From Manganibacter manganicus (GTDB lineage: Bacteria; Pseudomonadota; Alphaproteobacteria; Rhizobiales; Rhizobiaceae), in contig NZ_MDET01000017.1 of the NCBI RefSeq assembly GCF_002075885.1, forward strand, positions 1 to 64,000: DNA of 64,000 nt, read 5' to 3'. The notes beneath the pieces are model-generated. The model was given only the letters and a program-made list of their open reading frames with translations. It searched no databases and was not told the origin of the DNA. The translations under genes and the position numbers were made by a program. This document shows positions 26,400-36,806 of the stretch, in pieces. Numbering within the stretch: the first letter of the stretch is position 1; every line of letters starts with the position of its first letter.

Positions 26400-29300
26400 T
26401 CACGCTTTGCGCCCGCCTTCGCCGAAGCCGCCCGATGTCGGCGTGGTGATGATGACGGCCTCGCCTGCCGCCAGGCTCGTCTGGTCGCAGGCTTTCAGGG
26501 TCTCCAGCGAACCGTCCTTGCGGCGCACTTCGGTGCGGCCGACCTCGCCATCGCCGCCGCCGGCAAGGCCCTCGGGCGCGCGGGCACGGTGCGAGGACAG
26601 GATGGCGCACTGCATCTTTTCAAGGAAGCGGATGGTGCGGCTGGTGCCGTCGCCGGCATTCCACTCGCCCTTGCCGCCGGAACCCTCGCGAACATGGAAA
26701 TCTTCCAGCAGGACCGGGAAGCGCAGTTCCAGCACTTCCGGATCGGTCAGGCGCGAATTGGTCATGTGGGTGTGGACGCCTGACGTGCCGGCAAAGCCGC
26801 GTCCGTCGTTCATGCGGCCCGCCGGCGAACCGGAGCAGATCGTCTCGTAATACTGATAGCGCTCATTGCCGAAGGTCAGATTGTTCATCGTGCCCTGCGC
26901 ATTGGCCAGTGCACCCATGGCGCCGAACAGTGCATTGGTGACATGCTGCGAGGTTTCGACGTTGCCGGCCACCACCGCCGCCGGATAGGCGGGCTTGAGC
27001 ATGCAGCCATCGGGAATGACGATGCGGATCGGCCTGAGGCAACCGGCATTCATCGGAATATTGTCCTCGACCATGACGCGGAAGGCATAGAGCACGGCCG
27101 CGCGCGTCACCGGTTCTGGAGCGTTGAAATTGTTCTTCTCGACCGGCGACGTGCCGGAAAAATCCACCACCGCCTCGCGCTGCTGCCGATCGACGGTGAT
27201 CCTGACCCGGATCACCTGTCCGGTATCGGTCGGGTATTCGTATTCCGAGCTGTCGGGCAGGCGCTCCAGCACGCGGCGCACGCTTTCGGCGGCATTGTCC
27301 TGGACATGCCCCATATAGGCTTCGACTACGGGCAAGCCGAAATGCGCCACCATTTTCCTCAGTTCCGCGACGCCCTTTTCATTGGCGGCGATCTGCGCCT
27401 TGAGGTCGGCGATATTCTGGCGCGGATTGCGGGCCGGGTAAGGATGATCGGTGAGCAGCGCCTCCAGTTCCTTTTCGCGGAAGCGGCCGCGCTCGACGAT
27501 ACGGAAATTGTCGAACAGCACGCCCTCCTCGTCCACGCTGGTGGCCAGCGGCGTCATCGAGCCGGGCGCGGTGCCGCCGACATCGGCGTGATGGCCGCGC
27601 GAAGCGACCCAGAAGAGGATTTTGCTCGTTCCACTCTCAAACACCGGCGTCACCACGGTGATGTCGGGCAGGTGTGTGCCGCCATTATAGGGCGCGTTCA
27701 GCGCAAACACGTCGCCGGGCGAAATATCACCCGCGTTCAGCCGGATGATCGTTTCCACCGAACGATCCATCGAGCCGAGATGCACCGGCATATGCGGCGC
27801 ATTGGCCACCAGCGCGCCCTCATGGTCGAAGACGGCGCAGGAGAAATCCAGCCGCTCCTTGATGTTGACCGAATGGGCGGTGTTTTGCAGCGTCACTCCC
27901 ATCTGCTCGGCAATCGACATGAAAAGATTGTTGAACACCTCCAGCATGACCGGATCGGCTTCCGTGCCCAGCGCCGCGCCCCGGCGCTTCTTTTCCACAC
28001 GGCGCATGAGGATATGATCGCGCGCAGTCACCCGCGCCTGCCAGCCCGGTTCCACGACGATGGTCTGGTTGGCCTCGACGATCAGCGCCGGGCCTTGTGC
28101 CTTGTGGCCGGGTCTCAGCCTGTCGCGCGAAAGCACGCCGGCATCGTGCCAGCGCCCGTCGATGAACACCTTGCGGGTCTCACCCGGCACGGCATCGGTC
28201 TCGACAGCGGGGCGGACCGGTTCGTCGCGCGCGGCGGCGCCGATATCGGTGCCTTCGACGCCGACGGCCTCGACGATCAATGGCTTGTCGTCATAGATGA
28301 AGCCGAACTGCGCCTTGTGCGCCGCCTCGAAATCCGCCTTCGCTTCGGCAAGCACGCCATGGCTGAAATCAACCGGCAAGGCGGTATCGGTGCCGTCATA
28401 GCGGATATGCAGGATCGGCTTGAGCGCGATCTCCACCTCGGAAATGCCCTGGCCGGCAAGCTCGGCGACAACGGCCTGTTTCAGCGTATCGGCAAGCCCG
28501 GCAATGGCAGGTTCCGAGCTTTGCGCCAGCGGTGCAAGCAGTGCCTGCTGGCGTGCGGCAAAGACATTGGCGAGCCCGATGCCATAGGCCGAGAGCAGGC
28601 CGGAAAACGGGTGGATGAGCACAGCTTCCATGCCGAGTGCGTCGGCAACAAGGCAGGCATGCTGGCCGCCGGCGCCGCCAAAGGCGTTGAGCAGATAATC
28701 GGTGACGTCATAGCCGCGCTGCACCGAAATCTTCTTGATGGCGTTGGCCATGTTCTCCACCGCGACGGTCAGAAAACCTTCGGCGACCGCTTCAGGGCTG
28801 CGCCCGTCGCAAATCTCGGCGGCAAAGGCGGCGAATTTTTCGCGCACCACGGCCGCGTCCAGAGGCTCGTCCCGATGCCGCCCGAAAATCGCCGGAAACA
28901 GATCGGGCTGGAGCTTGCCGAGCATGACATTGGCATCGGTGACGGTGAGCGGGCCGCCGCGCCGGTAGCTGGCGGGGCCGGGATCGGCACCGGCCGAATC
29001 CGGCCCTACACGAAAGCGTCCCGCCTCATAATGCAGGATCGAGCCGCCGCCGGCGGCAACGGTATGGATGCGCATCATCGGCGCGCGCACCCGCACGCCC
29101 GCCACTTCCGTGTCGAAGGCGCGCTCATAGGCACCGTCACAATGCGCCACATCGGTCGAGGTGCCGCCCATGTCGAAGCCGATCACCTTGCCGAAGCCGG
29201 CCAGTTTCGCCGTCTCGACCATGCCGACGACACCGCCGGCGGGGCCGGACAAAAGCGCATCCTTGCCCTGGAAAAGATCGGCGGCGGTGAGCCCGCCCGA

Positions 29301-30116
29301 CGACATCATGAACATTAATCTCGGGCTCGCGGCCGAGCGCTCGCTTTGCTCGCTGGCCTCCGCCGGGGCAGCCGACAACGGCCGACGCGCGGTCGCGCTT
29401 GCGGGCTTGGCCCGTTGATCTGTTCCAATTCCCAGCTCCTCCGCCACCTGCCGCACATAGCGCGACAGGATCGGCGACAGATATGCATCGACCACCGTGG
29501 TGTCGCCGCGCCCGACCAGCTTGATCAGCGGCGACGCCTCGTGGCTGACCGACACCTGCGTAAAGCCGAGCTTGCGGCAGACCTTGGCCACCGCCCTCTC
29601 ATGGTCGGGATATTTCCAGGCATGCATGAAGACGATGGCGACCGCGTCGATGCCGTCGGCGCGCGCCTTTTCCAGCGCCGGCTTCACTTTGGCGATGTCG
29701 AGCAGGCTCTCCACGCAACCATCGGCGCGCACCCGTTCATCGACCTCGATAACGCGCTCATAGAGTTGTTCGGGCAGGACGATCTCTTTGGCGAAGATGT
29801 CCGGCCGCGCCTGATAGGCGATCTTCAGCGCATCGCGAAACCCTCGCGTGATAAGCAGCAGCACGCGATCGCCCTTGCGCTCCAGAAGCGCATTGGTGGC
29901 GACCGTCGTGCCCATCTTGACGGTGCCGATCAGGCCGGGCGGGATGATGGCGCCGCGTTCAAGGCCGAGCAATTGGCGGATGCCGGCAACGGCGGCGTCG
30001 CGATAGGCCCCGCTATCTTGCGACAGCAACTTGAGCGGATGCAGGATGCCGGCCGGATCGCGGCCGATAATATCGGTGAAGGTGCCGCCGCGATCGATCC
30101 AGAAATCCCACTTCAT
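26400..30116 (-). CDS. 5-oxoprolinase/hydantoinase, fused HyuA-HyuB
   Basis: A 1238-residue cytosolic ATP-dependent amidohydrolase. The HyuA-type ATPase half starts [16 protein letters not shown], with [20 protein letters not shown] and later the [10 protein letters not shown] phosphate loop. The HyuB half starts near residue 740 ([20 protein letters not shown]) and ends with the EGGRKA tail of OPLAH-like enzymes. It opens 5-oxoproline or a hydantoin-like ring. At residues 231-264 an Ala/Ser/Arg-rich segment interrupts the conserved [12 protein letters not shown] region in frame (bases 29325-29426); it looks like an inserted repeat. ATG 30116 chosen by family; weak ribosome site. Confidence 0.92.
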   Translation of the reverse strand: MKWDFWIDRGGTFTDIIGRDPAGILHPLKLLSQDSGAYRDAAVAGIRQLLGLERGAIIPPGLIGTVKMGTTVATNALLERKGDRVLLLITRGFRDALKIAYQARPDIFAKEIVLPEQLYERVIEVDERVRADGCVESLLDIAKVKPALEKARADGIDAVAIVFMHAWKYPDHERAVAKVCRKLGFTQVSVSHEASPLIKLVGRGDTTVVDAYLSPILSRYVRQVAEELGIGTDQRAKPASATARRPLSAAPAEASEQSERSAASPRLMFMMSSGGLTAADLFQGKDALLSGPAGGVVGMVETAKLAGFGKVIGFDMGGTSTDVAHCDGAYERAFDTEVAGVRVRAPMMRIHTVAAGGGSILHYEAGRFRVGPDSAGADPGPASYRRGGPLTVTDANVMLGKLQPDLFPAIFGRHRDEPLDAAVVREKFAAFAAEICDGRSPEAVAEGFLTVAVENMANAIKKISVQRGYDVTDYLLNAFGGAGGQHACLVADALGMEAVLIHPFSGLLSAYGIGLANVFAARQQALLAPLAQSSEPAIAGLADTLKQAVVAELAGQGISEVEIALKPILHIRYDGTDTALPVDFSHGVLAEAKADFEAAHKAQFGFIYDDKPLIVEAVGVEGTDIGAAARDEPVRPAVETDAVPGETRKVFIDGRWHDAGVLSRDRLRPGHKAQGPALIVEANQTIVVEPGWQARVTARDHILMRRVEKKRRGAALGTEADPVMLEVFNNLFMSIAEQMGVTLQNTAHSVNIKERLDFSCAVFDHEGALVANAPHMPVHLGSMDRSVETIIRLNAGDISPGDVFALNAPYNGGTHLPDITVVTPVFESGTSKILFWVASRGHHADVGGTAPGSMTPLATSVDEEGVLFDNFRIVERGRFREKELEALLTDHPYPARNPRQNIADLKAQIAANEKGVAELRKMVAHFGLPVVEAYMGHVQDNAAESVRRVLERLPDSSEYEYPTDTGQVIRVRITVDRQQREAVVDFSGTSPVEKNNFNAPEPVTRAAVLYAFRVMVEDNIPMNAGCLRPIRIVIPDGCMLKPAYPAAVVAGNVETSQHVTNALFGAMGALANAQGTMNNLTFGNERYQYYETICSGSPAGRMNDGRGFAGTSGVHTHMTNSRLTDPEVLELRFPVLLEDFHVREGSGGKGEWNAGDGTSRTIRFLEKMQCAILSSHRARAPEGLAGGGDGEVGRTEVRRKDGSLETLKACDQTSLAAGEAVIITTPTSGGFGEGGRKA
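29325..29426. repeat. In-frame inserted repeat-like segment in the oxoprolinase gene
   Basis: About 102 bp code for [20 protein letters not shown] and flanking residues between two conserved parts of the ATPase half. The DNA is rich in GAGCGCTC-like and GCTCGCT-like short palindromes, unlike its surroundings, and keeps the frame. Palindromic elements inserted in coding sequence are known in Alphaproteobacteria. The element type is inferred. Confidence 0.4.
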
Positions 30117-30207
30117 GCCATCGCCTTTCGCTTTCACCGGTCGCGCGCCGCAGGACATCCATAGCGATCCGGAGCTTGCCGGCAAAGGGTTGTGCGAGGG
30201 CATTCAC

Positions 30208-30235
30208 AGCCCGCCCCGGCAAACCGGGACGGGCT
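30208..30235 (-). terminator. Stem-loop after the small membrane protein gene
   Basis: AGCCCGCCCCGG (30208-30219) pairs with CCGGGACGGGCT (30224-30235) with one mismatch and a four-base loop. It lies 18 bp past the stop of the small gene at 30253 and probably closes the secretion transcript. Confidence 0.6.
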
Positions 30236-30252
30236 TTGGGTTCATGCCGGTG

Positions 30253-30384
30253 TCAGCCGAAAAACTCCTTATAGGCCAAGGCGCCGCCGAGAATGACGAT
30301 CACGATCGCCACGATGAACAGGTTGCCGAGCCATGATGAGGAGACAACGACCTCTTCGTTTTTCTTTTCAGTCATAGGATTCAT
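30253..30384 (-). CDS. Small single-pass membrane protein
   Basis: A 43-residue protein with a charged N terminus (MTEKKNEEVVV) and one hydrophobic helix, NLFIVAIVIVILGGALAY, then a short KEFFG tail. Start ATG 30384 or 30375. I know no family. It lies downstream of the type I secretion genes in the same direction and is followed by a terminator, so it may belong to that transcript. Composition is protein-like, not random. Confidence 0.5.
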   Translation of the reverse strand: MNPMTEKKNEEVVVSSSWLGNLFIVAIVIVILGGALAYKEFFG

Positions 30385-30480
30385 ATCCGTTTTTGGCGCA
30401 TGACCACCGCTTCCGAACGGGCATCCGGCCACGATCCGCAAGCGATGAAGCGCAGTGATTACAGTGGTTTAGTGGGGTGT

Positions 30481-30927
30481 TCAGCCGGCGGCGGGCGGGC
30501 CGCGCGCATCGAAATGGCGGAACGCCAGATGCCGGACGGTTGCCGGCGGCAACCCGTCCTGCGGCCGGTCCCGCACAATTGCGGCAAGCGGCGCGAACCC
30601 TTGCGGCACAAGGGCTGCGCCGTCGCCCGACGCCGTCTGGCGGCGGTCCGGCTTCCATGATTTCCATTCATGGATGCCCCCCGAAAAAGCCCGCTGCGCG
30701 GTCGTAAGCGCGGCATTGGGAATGACGGCAACGAATGTTGGGAAATGCGTGGTTGCCGACGGTGCGGCGGCCACCATCGGCGCCAGCCGGGGCGGCAGCG
30801 AAGCGGCCAGCAACGCACTGAAAAACAAAAGGAAAAAGCTGCCGCGCGCAAGCCGCGACAGCGCCCCCGGCAGGGGCTTCACCCCGGCCGATGCATTGTT
30901 GATCGAATTGTTGGCTTCAGCCCGCAA
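30481..30927 (-). CDS. Hypothetical exported or membrane-anchored protein
   Basis: A possible 148-residue protein with an N-terminal hydrophobic stretch (GSFFLLFFSALLAASLPP) preceded by arginine, like a signal anchor, and a Pro/Ala-rich remainder with no known domain. The frame begins at TTG 30927; no strong ribosome site is visible. It lies between the membrane fusion protein gene and the small membrane gene, same strand. It could be real or chance. Confidence 0.35.
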   Translation of the reverse strand: MRAEANNSINNASAGVKPLPGALSRLARGSFFLLFFSALLAASLPPRLAPMVAAAPSATTHFPTFVAVIPNAALTTAQRAFSGGIHEWKSWKPDRRQTASGDGAALVPQGFAPLAAIVRDRPQDGLPPATVRHLAFRHFDARGPPAAG

Positions 30928-31004
30928 GACGACACCCGGTTCTGTAACCCAAGCCGCATCTCATACCCGAAGGAGCGGGACAATGATAGGCTCGCCCGCC
31001 ACGC

Positions 31005-32342
31005 TCACCGCTCGGTGAAGGCGCGCGACATGCTCTCGCGGATCGGCTTCGTCAGGTAATCGAGGAACGTGCGCTCCGCCGTCTCGATCATCACCTCGAC
31101 CGGCATGCCGGGCGTCGCGGTGAAGCCGGGTATCCGGGCAAGCTCGCTCGGCGGCAGGCGGATGCGGGCAAGATACACTTCGAGGCCCGGCCTTGCCGGA
31201 TCCCGCAGGGCGTCGGCGGAAACATAATAGACGTCGCCGTGCAGCACCGGCGTCGCGCGCCGGTTGAGCGCCACCAGCCTGATCGTCGCCTTCTGCCCCG
31301 GCTTGACGGCATCGATGTCCCGGCGCTCGATCTGGGTTTCGATGATGAGCGGCACGTTGGCGGGCAGGATTTCCAGGATCGCCTTGCCGCTTTCGATGAC
31401 CCCGCCCGAGGTGTGGTAATACATGCGCACCACGGTGCCTGCCACCGGCGCATCGATGGTCGAACGCTGCACGATGTTCCTCGCCTGACGCGCCTCCTCG
31501 CGCACCGTATCGAGCTCGCCCTGGCTGCTCTGCAATTCGTCGAGCGCCTTCTGGTTCAGTTCCGTCACCGTCTGCTTGATCTGCTGGCGGAACTTCTCGG
31601 CCTGGGCGTTGGTCTCCAGCACCTCCGCGTCGAGCCGGCCGACCTGGCCCTGCGCGTCGGCGATGGCCCGCTGGATCGCATTGACCTCCGGCTTGCGCAC
31701 GAGGCCCCGGTTCAGCAATTTCAGCTTGCCCTTGTACTCGTCCCGCAGGAAGACAAGCTGCTCGGTCATCGACCGGCTTTGCTCCTGAAACCCTTCGGCC
31801 CGGAATTTCAGCGATTTGATGTTCTGTTCGAGCAGCCCGATCTCGCTGTCCCTGCGGCTGTTGGCCGAGCGGAAACTGGCGAGCTGGCCGTCGACGATGG
31901 ATGCAATGTCTGCGTCGTTGCCGTGATCGGCGATAATGGCGGGAAAGGCGATCTCGGGCTTGTCGGCGACCTGCGCCTCAAGCCGCGCGACATTCGCCTC
32001 GAGCCGCGCCTGGCGCAGGAACAATTGCCGCTGCTTGACCTGCGCGGCAATGCCGTCGAGCCGGATCAGCGGCTGGCCGGTCACGACATGATCGCCTTCG
32101 CTGACCAGAATATCCTTGATGATGCCGCCTTCGAGATGCTGGATGACCTTGTTCTCGCCGGTGGCGACGAAGCTGCCGGCGCTGATGACGGCAGCGGCCA
32201 GCGGCGCCGTCGCCGCCCATGTGCCGAAGCCGCCGAAAGCCAGCACCACCAGGATCAGGCCTATCATCGCATGGCCGTGGATGGAGCGCGGCACCTGGCC
32301 GTACCATTCGATGTCGTGGACGTCTGCGATATCCGTTGCCAT
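31005..32342 (-). CDS. Type I secretion membrane fusion protein (HlyD/PrsE family)
   Basis: Periplasmic adaptor that links the ABC exporter to an outer-membrane channel. The 445 residues have one N-terminal membrane helix (AMIGLILVVLAFGGFGTWAA), a lipoyl-like half (HLEGGIIKDILVSEGD), long coiled coils from about 90 to 290, and the beta-barrel end with IDAPVAGTVVRMYYHTSGGV and GMPVEVMIETAERTFLDYL, the PrtE/HlyD C-terminal signature. Its ATG overlaps the ABC gene stop by one base, so the two are coupled. No TolC-type channel gene is in the window. Confidence 0.93.
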   Translation of the reverse strand: MATDIADVHDIEWYGQVPRSIHGHAMIGLILVVLAFGGFGTWAATAPLAAAVISAGSFVATGENKVIQHLEGGIIKDILVSEGDHVVTGQPLIRLDGIAAQVKQRQLFLRQARLEANVARLEAQVADKPEIAFPAIIADHGNDADIASIVDGQLASFRSANSRRDSEIGLLEQNIKSLKFRAEGFQEQSRSMTEQLVFLRDEYKGKLKLLNRGLVRKPEVNAIQRAIADAQGQVGRLDAEVLETNAQAEKFRQQIKQTVTELNQKALDELQSSQGELDTVREEARQARNIVQRSTIDAPVAGTVVRMYYHTSGGVIESGKAILEILPANVPLIIETQIERRDIDAVKPGQKATIRLVALNRRATPVLHGDVYYVSADALRDPARPGLEVYLARIRLPPSELARIPGFTATPGMPVEVMIETAERTFLDYLTKPIRESMSRAFTER

Positions 32343-34594
32343 CACGCGGCCTGTGCGGAACGGTTGGGAACGGCGGCACGGGCGTTCGCCGCGTTCAGCG
32401 GGGCAAGCGCCTTGAGCACCTCCTCGCGGACGCCGAACATCGATACCGTGCCGTTGGACAGAAGCAGGATCTTGTCCACGCAATTGAGCAGCGAGGGCCG
32501 CTGCGTGATGGTGATGACGGTGATCTTTTCCTGCTTGGCATGCGCCAGCGCCCTCAAAAGCGCGGCGTCGCCGGAGCCGTCGAGATTGGAATTGGGCTCG
32601 TCCAGCACCACCATGCGCGGGTTGCCGAAGAAGGCGCGCGCCAGCGCGATGCGCTGTTTCTGGCCGCCGGAGAGCGGCGCGCCGTCGGCGGCGACCATCG
32701 TTTCATAGCCTTGCGCGAAGGTCGAGATCAGTTCGTGGACATCGGCCAACATCGCCGCTTTGTAGATGTCGTCGTCGCTGGCGTCGTCGCGCATGCGGCC
32801 GATATTGGCCTTGATGGTGCCGGGGAAAAGCTGCACGTCCTGCGGCAGATAGCCGATATTCTCGCCGAACTGGCGCTGGTCCCAGTTGCGCAGGTCCATC
32901 AGGTCGAGGCGCACATTGCCGGAGGTCGGCAAAAGCGAGCCGACCAGCATCTTGCCGAGCGTCGTCTTGCCGGCGCCGGAATCGCCGATAATGGCCAGCG
33001 ATTCACCGGGCTTCAGGGTGAACGAGATGCCGTTGAGTACCACACGCTTGGTTCCCTGCGGCACGAAGAGCAGGCGTTCCACGTCGAGCCGGCCCTGCGG
33101 CCTCGGCAGTTTCAGCCGTTCGAAATTCAGCGGCGACGATTTGAGCAAGGCCGAAATCCGCTCATAGGCGGCGCGGGTGTGGATGAACTGGTGCCAGCCT
33201 TCGATGGCCCCTTCCACCGGCGCCAGCGCGCGCCCGGCGATGATGGAGGCGGCGATGACCATGCCGCCCGTCAGTTGATTGTCGAGCGCCAGATAGGCGC
33301 CCCAGCCGAGCATGGCGACCTGCGCCAGAAGGCGCACCGCCTTGGAGACCGAAGCGGAGATCACGTTGCGGTCCTGCGCGACGACCTGCGCCTTGAGCGA
33401 TCCGGCCGTGTCCTGCCCCCATATCTTCACCGCCTCGGGGATCATCGCCAGCGCGTTGATGATCTGCGAATTGCGCGACATGGAATCGAGATGAAGGTTG
33501 GCCCGGCTCTGGAAGTTTCCAGCCTCGTGGAAAGCGCCGGCGGTCATCCTCTGGTTGATATAGGCGATGACCAGAAGGAGCAGCGCGGCAAGCACGGCGA
33601 TATAGCCGAGATCGGGATGTACCAGAAACACCGCCAGCATGAACAGCGGCGTCAGCGGCGCATCGAGGAAGGACAGCAGCGTTCCGGAAACGAGAAACGA
33701 GCGCAATTGCTGGAGGTCGCCGAGCGTCTGGTATTCGCGGCCGTTGCTGTAGAGCGATGCGCGCGCCGCCGCGCCGAGGATCGGCGCGCCGAGCTGGGCC
33801 GCTACCTCGACCGCCGTGCGCATCAGGATGAACCGGCGGATGGCGTCGAGCACGGCGTTGAGAATGACGGCTCCGGCGATCAGGATCGTCAGCATGATCA
33901 GCGTATCGGTGGAACGGCTCGTCAGGACGCGGTCGGAAATCTGGAAAAGATAGACCGGAATGGCCAGGACTAGCACATTGGTCGCGAGCGTAAAGCCCAT
34001 TACCACGATCAGGTTGCGCCGGACCGCATGGATGCCGGCCTTGAGATTGTCGGCGAGGTTGACCGGCCCGAGACGGCGATGAAACGCATGGTCGGAACCG
34101 CCGCTTTTCGCCGCTTCGGGCTGCTTGCGCCCTGTCATGGCGGGCGCCGGCCTCGCGGCCTTGATCGGCCCGTTGTCGGCATCCATCGATTTGAGCGTGC
34201 CGGCGGCCATCTTCCCGCGTTCGGACGCTTCCGCCGGGCGTTCCGGGGCGATGATTTCCTCCTCCTCCGCGGGCTTTTGCGGCTCACGCGGGCATTGAGC
34301 GTCATGGCCGGCCTCTGCTGCCGGGCGCGTGGCACCGGTGTCCGCATCAGCGGTTGAAGCGCCGGCGTCCGATGCCAGCTCGGGGCGCGGCGGGCCGAAC
34401 CAGATCGGCCTTGCCTTGCGGCGCAGTTCGGCAGCGGCAGCGTCGATTTCCGACATGAATGTCTGGAACTCGCGGTCGAGCCTGTCGATCAGCGGGCCGG
34501 CCCTGTCGGCGGCAAGCTGCGGCCCGGCAGCGCCGGTCTCTGCCTTGCCGGAGGGCATGGCCGTTGCGGAAGATGCGTGTACGCGCTCGTTCAT
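32342..34594 (-). CDS. Type I secretion ABC exporter (PrtD/PrsD type) with long N-terminal extension
   Basis: Inner-membrane exporter, 750 residues. Residues 1-175 are a low-complexity, charged Ala/Glu/Pro-rich extension absent from ordinary PrtD (about 570-580 residues); it is not a C39 peptidase. The membrane domain follows (TLATNVLVLAIPVYLFQISD onwards), then the ATPase with Walker A GDSGAGKTT (537-545), signature LSGGQKQR (641-648) and Walker B MVVLDEP (661-667). At the H-loop the sequence is ITQRPSLL, so the usual His is Gln698. It lies 24 bp after the secreted-protein gene and overlaps the fusion protein gene. Confidence 0.93.
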   Translation of the reverse strand: MNERVHASSATAMPSGKAETGAAGPQLAADRAGPLIDRLDREFQTFMSEIDAAAAELRRKARPIWFGPPRPELASDAGASTADADTGATRPAAEAGHDAQCPREPQKPAEEEEIIAPERPAEASERGKMAAGTLKSMDADNGPIKAARPAPAMTGRKQPEAAKSGGSDHAFHRRLGPVNLADNLKAGIHAVRRNLIVVMGFTLATNVLVLAIPVYLFQISDRVLTSRSTDTLIMLTILIAGAVILNAVLDAIRRFILMRTAVEVAAQLGAPILGAAARASLYSNGREYQTLGDLQQLRSFLVSGTLLSFLDAPLTPLFMLAVFLVHPDLGYIAVLAALLLLVIAYINQRMTAGAFHEAGNFQSRANLHLDSMSRNSQIINALAMIPEAVKIWGQDTAGSLKAQVVAQDRNVISASVSKAVRLLAQVAMLGWGAYLALDNQLTGGMVIAASIIAGRALAPVEGAIEGWHQFIHTRAAYERISALLKSSPLNFERLKLPRPQGRLDVERLLFVPQGTKRVVLNGISFTLKPGESLAIIGDSGAGKTTLGKMLVGSLLPTSGNVRLDLMDLRNWDQRQFGENIGYLPQDVQLFPGTIKANIGRMRDDASDDDIYKAAMLADVHELISTFAQGYETMVAADGAPLSGGQKQRIALARAFFGNPRMVVLDEPNSNLDGSGDAALLRALAHAKQEKITVITITQRPSLLNCVDKILLLSNGTVSMFGVREEVLKALAPLNAANARAAVPNRSAQAA

Positions 34595-34618
34595 CGCTGT
34601 ACCGAAAACCGTTGAACG

Positions 34619-36736
34619 TCAGGAGATCACCGACTGCATGATGTCGGCATGTGCGGGGTGGATATCGACCGGCGCCTGGAGGGCCGAGATCGGATCGTCG
34701 GGGTTCGCATAGGCCGCATCGTGATGGGTCATGTCGTCGCTGAGGAAAGCCACCGCCTCGTTAACCAGATGATCGCCGTCCCGCGTTTCCAGCAGATGAT
34801 CGGTGCGGATGATATCGGTCTGGACGAGCAGTTCGTCCGAGTAATGATCGCCGCCGACATAGGTTTTCGCCGCCGGGTCGGCGTCGACGATCCGGGCGGT
34901 GTTGATGAGGGCATCGGATCCGGTCGTCACCGACCAGTCGCCGCCATCGCCGGCCTGCGTGGTGTTCATCGCCAGCGCGATCTGGTCGGAATCGCCAAGC
35001 ACGTTTGTCTGGTGGATATATTGCAGGTCGTAGATACTGCCCGAGATGTAGAGCACCCGCAGGCCCGCCATGCCCTGGAAGGCGTCGTCGTTCAGGACCG
35101 CCGCACCGAGCGTGTGATCGCCGCCCTCGAAATCCTGCAATGCCTTGGCGAAACCGCTCGGCAGGGCATCGACCGTGTTGCTGCCGACCGTCACGATCCT
35201 GGCGTCGTTCCACAGGAGATTGTCGCTCGTCGAGACCGTTCCCGTGCCGGAGGTCTGGAAGCCGCCTATCGAACCGGCGACATCGTCGTCGAGCAGGACA
35301 TTGGTCTGCGCGATGATGTTCGCGTCGTAATAGTTCCCGCCGATCAGCACGAGATCGTAATAATGGCCGAGATCGGCGACGGAGACATTGTTGAAGGTCT
35401 GGTTCTCGCCGGTGCCGACCATCGTGGTGACGCCATGCGAGGACGTCACGAAGGCGGTGTCGTTGTCGGTGACGAAATTGAGCTGCTGGACCCAGTTCAG
35501 CGAGACGTAGTCGCCGGAGATTTCGGTGACCACCCAGGCCTTGGGAAAACCCGGATGCGCCGCGCCCGCGCCATCGCTCGTGCTGGTGTCGATGCGCTGC
35601 ATCTCGGCGATGTTGAACGCCGCCGTGGCGGCCTGATGCGACATGCCGTTCCACCCGGCCAGGCTGGCCCCGATGGAATCGGAATCGCTCCAGGCGTTGA
35701 TCTGGACGATGGCGTCCAGCGAAATATGGTTGCCCGCTACCGCGAAGACGCCGCCTGCCAGTGCGTCATTGACCAGCGAAGCGGCATTGGACAGCGCATT
35801 GGCGCCGGTGCCGAGCGTGACCGACATGTCGGACGAAAGCGCGCCCTGCCCATAGGCGCTGGAGCCGGCGGCGCTGTCGCCGCCGCCGTTGATGGCATGG
35901 TTGCCGCCGGCCGGCGTCGGGTCGGGAGCAGGGTCCGGCGCATCCTTGGCGAGTGGCGAGGCCGAAGGGAGCATATCGTCCAGCCTGGGCGCGGTCGTCA
36001 CGATATGGCCGTTGACATAGATCGCATCGGCCGCCGGTTCATTGAAGGCGGAAACGATCGTCTCGATGGTAACGCCGTCGCCATCGCCGGCACCGATGCT
36101 GTCGCTTGTGGCCCCTTCATTGCCCGCGACCAAGGCGTTCAGCGCGGCGGCGCTGCCGCTGACGAAATCGCCGATATCCTGCGCCGCGCCGAAAGCGACC
36201 GGCCCGATGGGCAGCGCTTGATCGGCCTGGTCCAGCAGGCCGGCAAGCGCCAGGTTCGGCGTGCCGATCTGATGAAACTCGACATTGCCGGGGCCGACAT
36301 GCACGAAGTCGTTGTCGGAAAGCGCATTGACCTGCGAGATGTGGGCCGCCACCGCGCCGGGAGGCTGCAATTCGAACATGCGCGCCAGCGAATGGCTGCC
36401 GGCATGGATGATCGGGTAGACATAGCCCGGATAGGCGAGCGCCTGCACGTCGGTCGGGACCGGGACTTCGAGCTGCGGATAGTTGGCGATGTCGACGGGC
36501 GCCGGGCTCACATAGTCGGGGCCGTTCGGCACGTAATGTATGCCCGGATCGGGGTCGTCGAAATCATAGGGGGAATGGAAGGAGATCTGGGAAGGATCGT
36601 CGGGGTGGTGCGGTTGCTGCGCGGCCTGCAAGGCCTTGAACTGGAGATAGTCGTCGCGCATGCGCGCCTGCTCTGTCTCGATCTGGAACAATCCGATGAA
36701 ATGAGCGATGGCCTCGCTGACCTTATCCAGAACCAC
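34619..36736 (-). CDS. Large repeat protein, predicted type I secretion substrate
   Basis: A 705-residue acidic protein with no signal peptide and no cysteines in the repeats. Six copies of a ~25-residue motif occur near residues 131, 333, 406, 465, 564 and 627. The core is hydrophobic-hydrophobic-Q-x-N-x-hydrophobic-x-D-x-D: SQVNALSDND, VQINAWSDSD, QQLNFVTDND, AQTNVLLDDD, HQTNVLGDSD, with VQTDIIRTD as the most divergent. No RTX nonapeptides are present. GTG start at 36736 after GGGAGGAG. It is followed directly by the ABC exporter, so secretion through it is likely. Surface or matrix role inferred; I know no characterised homologue. Confidence 0.75.
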   Translation of the reverse strand: MVLDKVSEAIAHFIGLFQIETEQARMRDDYLQFKALQAAQQPHHPDDPSQISFHSPYDFDDPDPGIHYVPNGPDYVSPAPVDIANYPQLEVPVPTDVQALAYPGYVYPIIHAGSHSLARMFELQPPGAVAAHISQVNALSDNDFVHVGPGNVEFHQIGTPNLALAGLLDQADQALPIGPVAFGAAQDIGDFVSGSAAALNALVAGNEGATSDSIGAGDGDGVTIETIVSAFNEPAADAIYVNGHIVTTAPRLDDMLPSASPLAKDAPDPAPDPTPAGGNHAINGGGDSAAGSSAYGQGALSSDMSVTLGTGANALSNAASLVNDALAGGVFAVAGNHISLDAIVQINAWSDSDSIGASLAGWNGMSHQAATAAFNIAEMQRIDTSTSDGAGAAHPGFPKAWVVTEISGDYVSLNWVQQLNFVTDNDTAFVTSSHGVTTMVGTGENQTFNNVSVADLGHYYDLVLIGGNYYDANIIAQTNVLLDDDVAGSIGGFQTSGTGTVSTSDNLLWNDARIVTVGSNTVDALPSGFAKALQDFEGGDHTLGAAVLNDDAFQGMAGLRVLYISGSIYDLQYIHQTNVLGDSDQIALAMNTTQAGDGGDWSVTTGSDALINTARIVDADPAAKTYVGGDHYSDELLVQTDIIRTDHLLETRDGDHLVNEAVAFLSDDMTHHDAAYANPDDPISALQAPVDIHPAHADIMQSVIS

Positions 36737-36806
36737 GGATCTCTCCTCCCGGTCGGTATGAGGCCGCGCGGGTTGTCCCGCGCAGCCTCCTGTTCACGCC
36801 GTGCCT

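Noticed and set aside
26943..29318. Long plus-strand open frame (791 codons) opposite the oxoprolinase gene
   Set aside because: It is the antisense shadow of a conserved GC-rich gene. It has no motif or ribosome site and is rich in Arg, His and Gly, as expected for a complement frame.
31239..33973. Plus-strand frames opposite the secretion genes
   Set aside because: Antisense to a well-supported exporter and fusion protein, no motifs.
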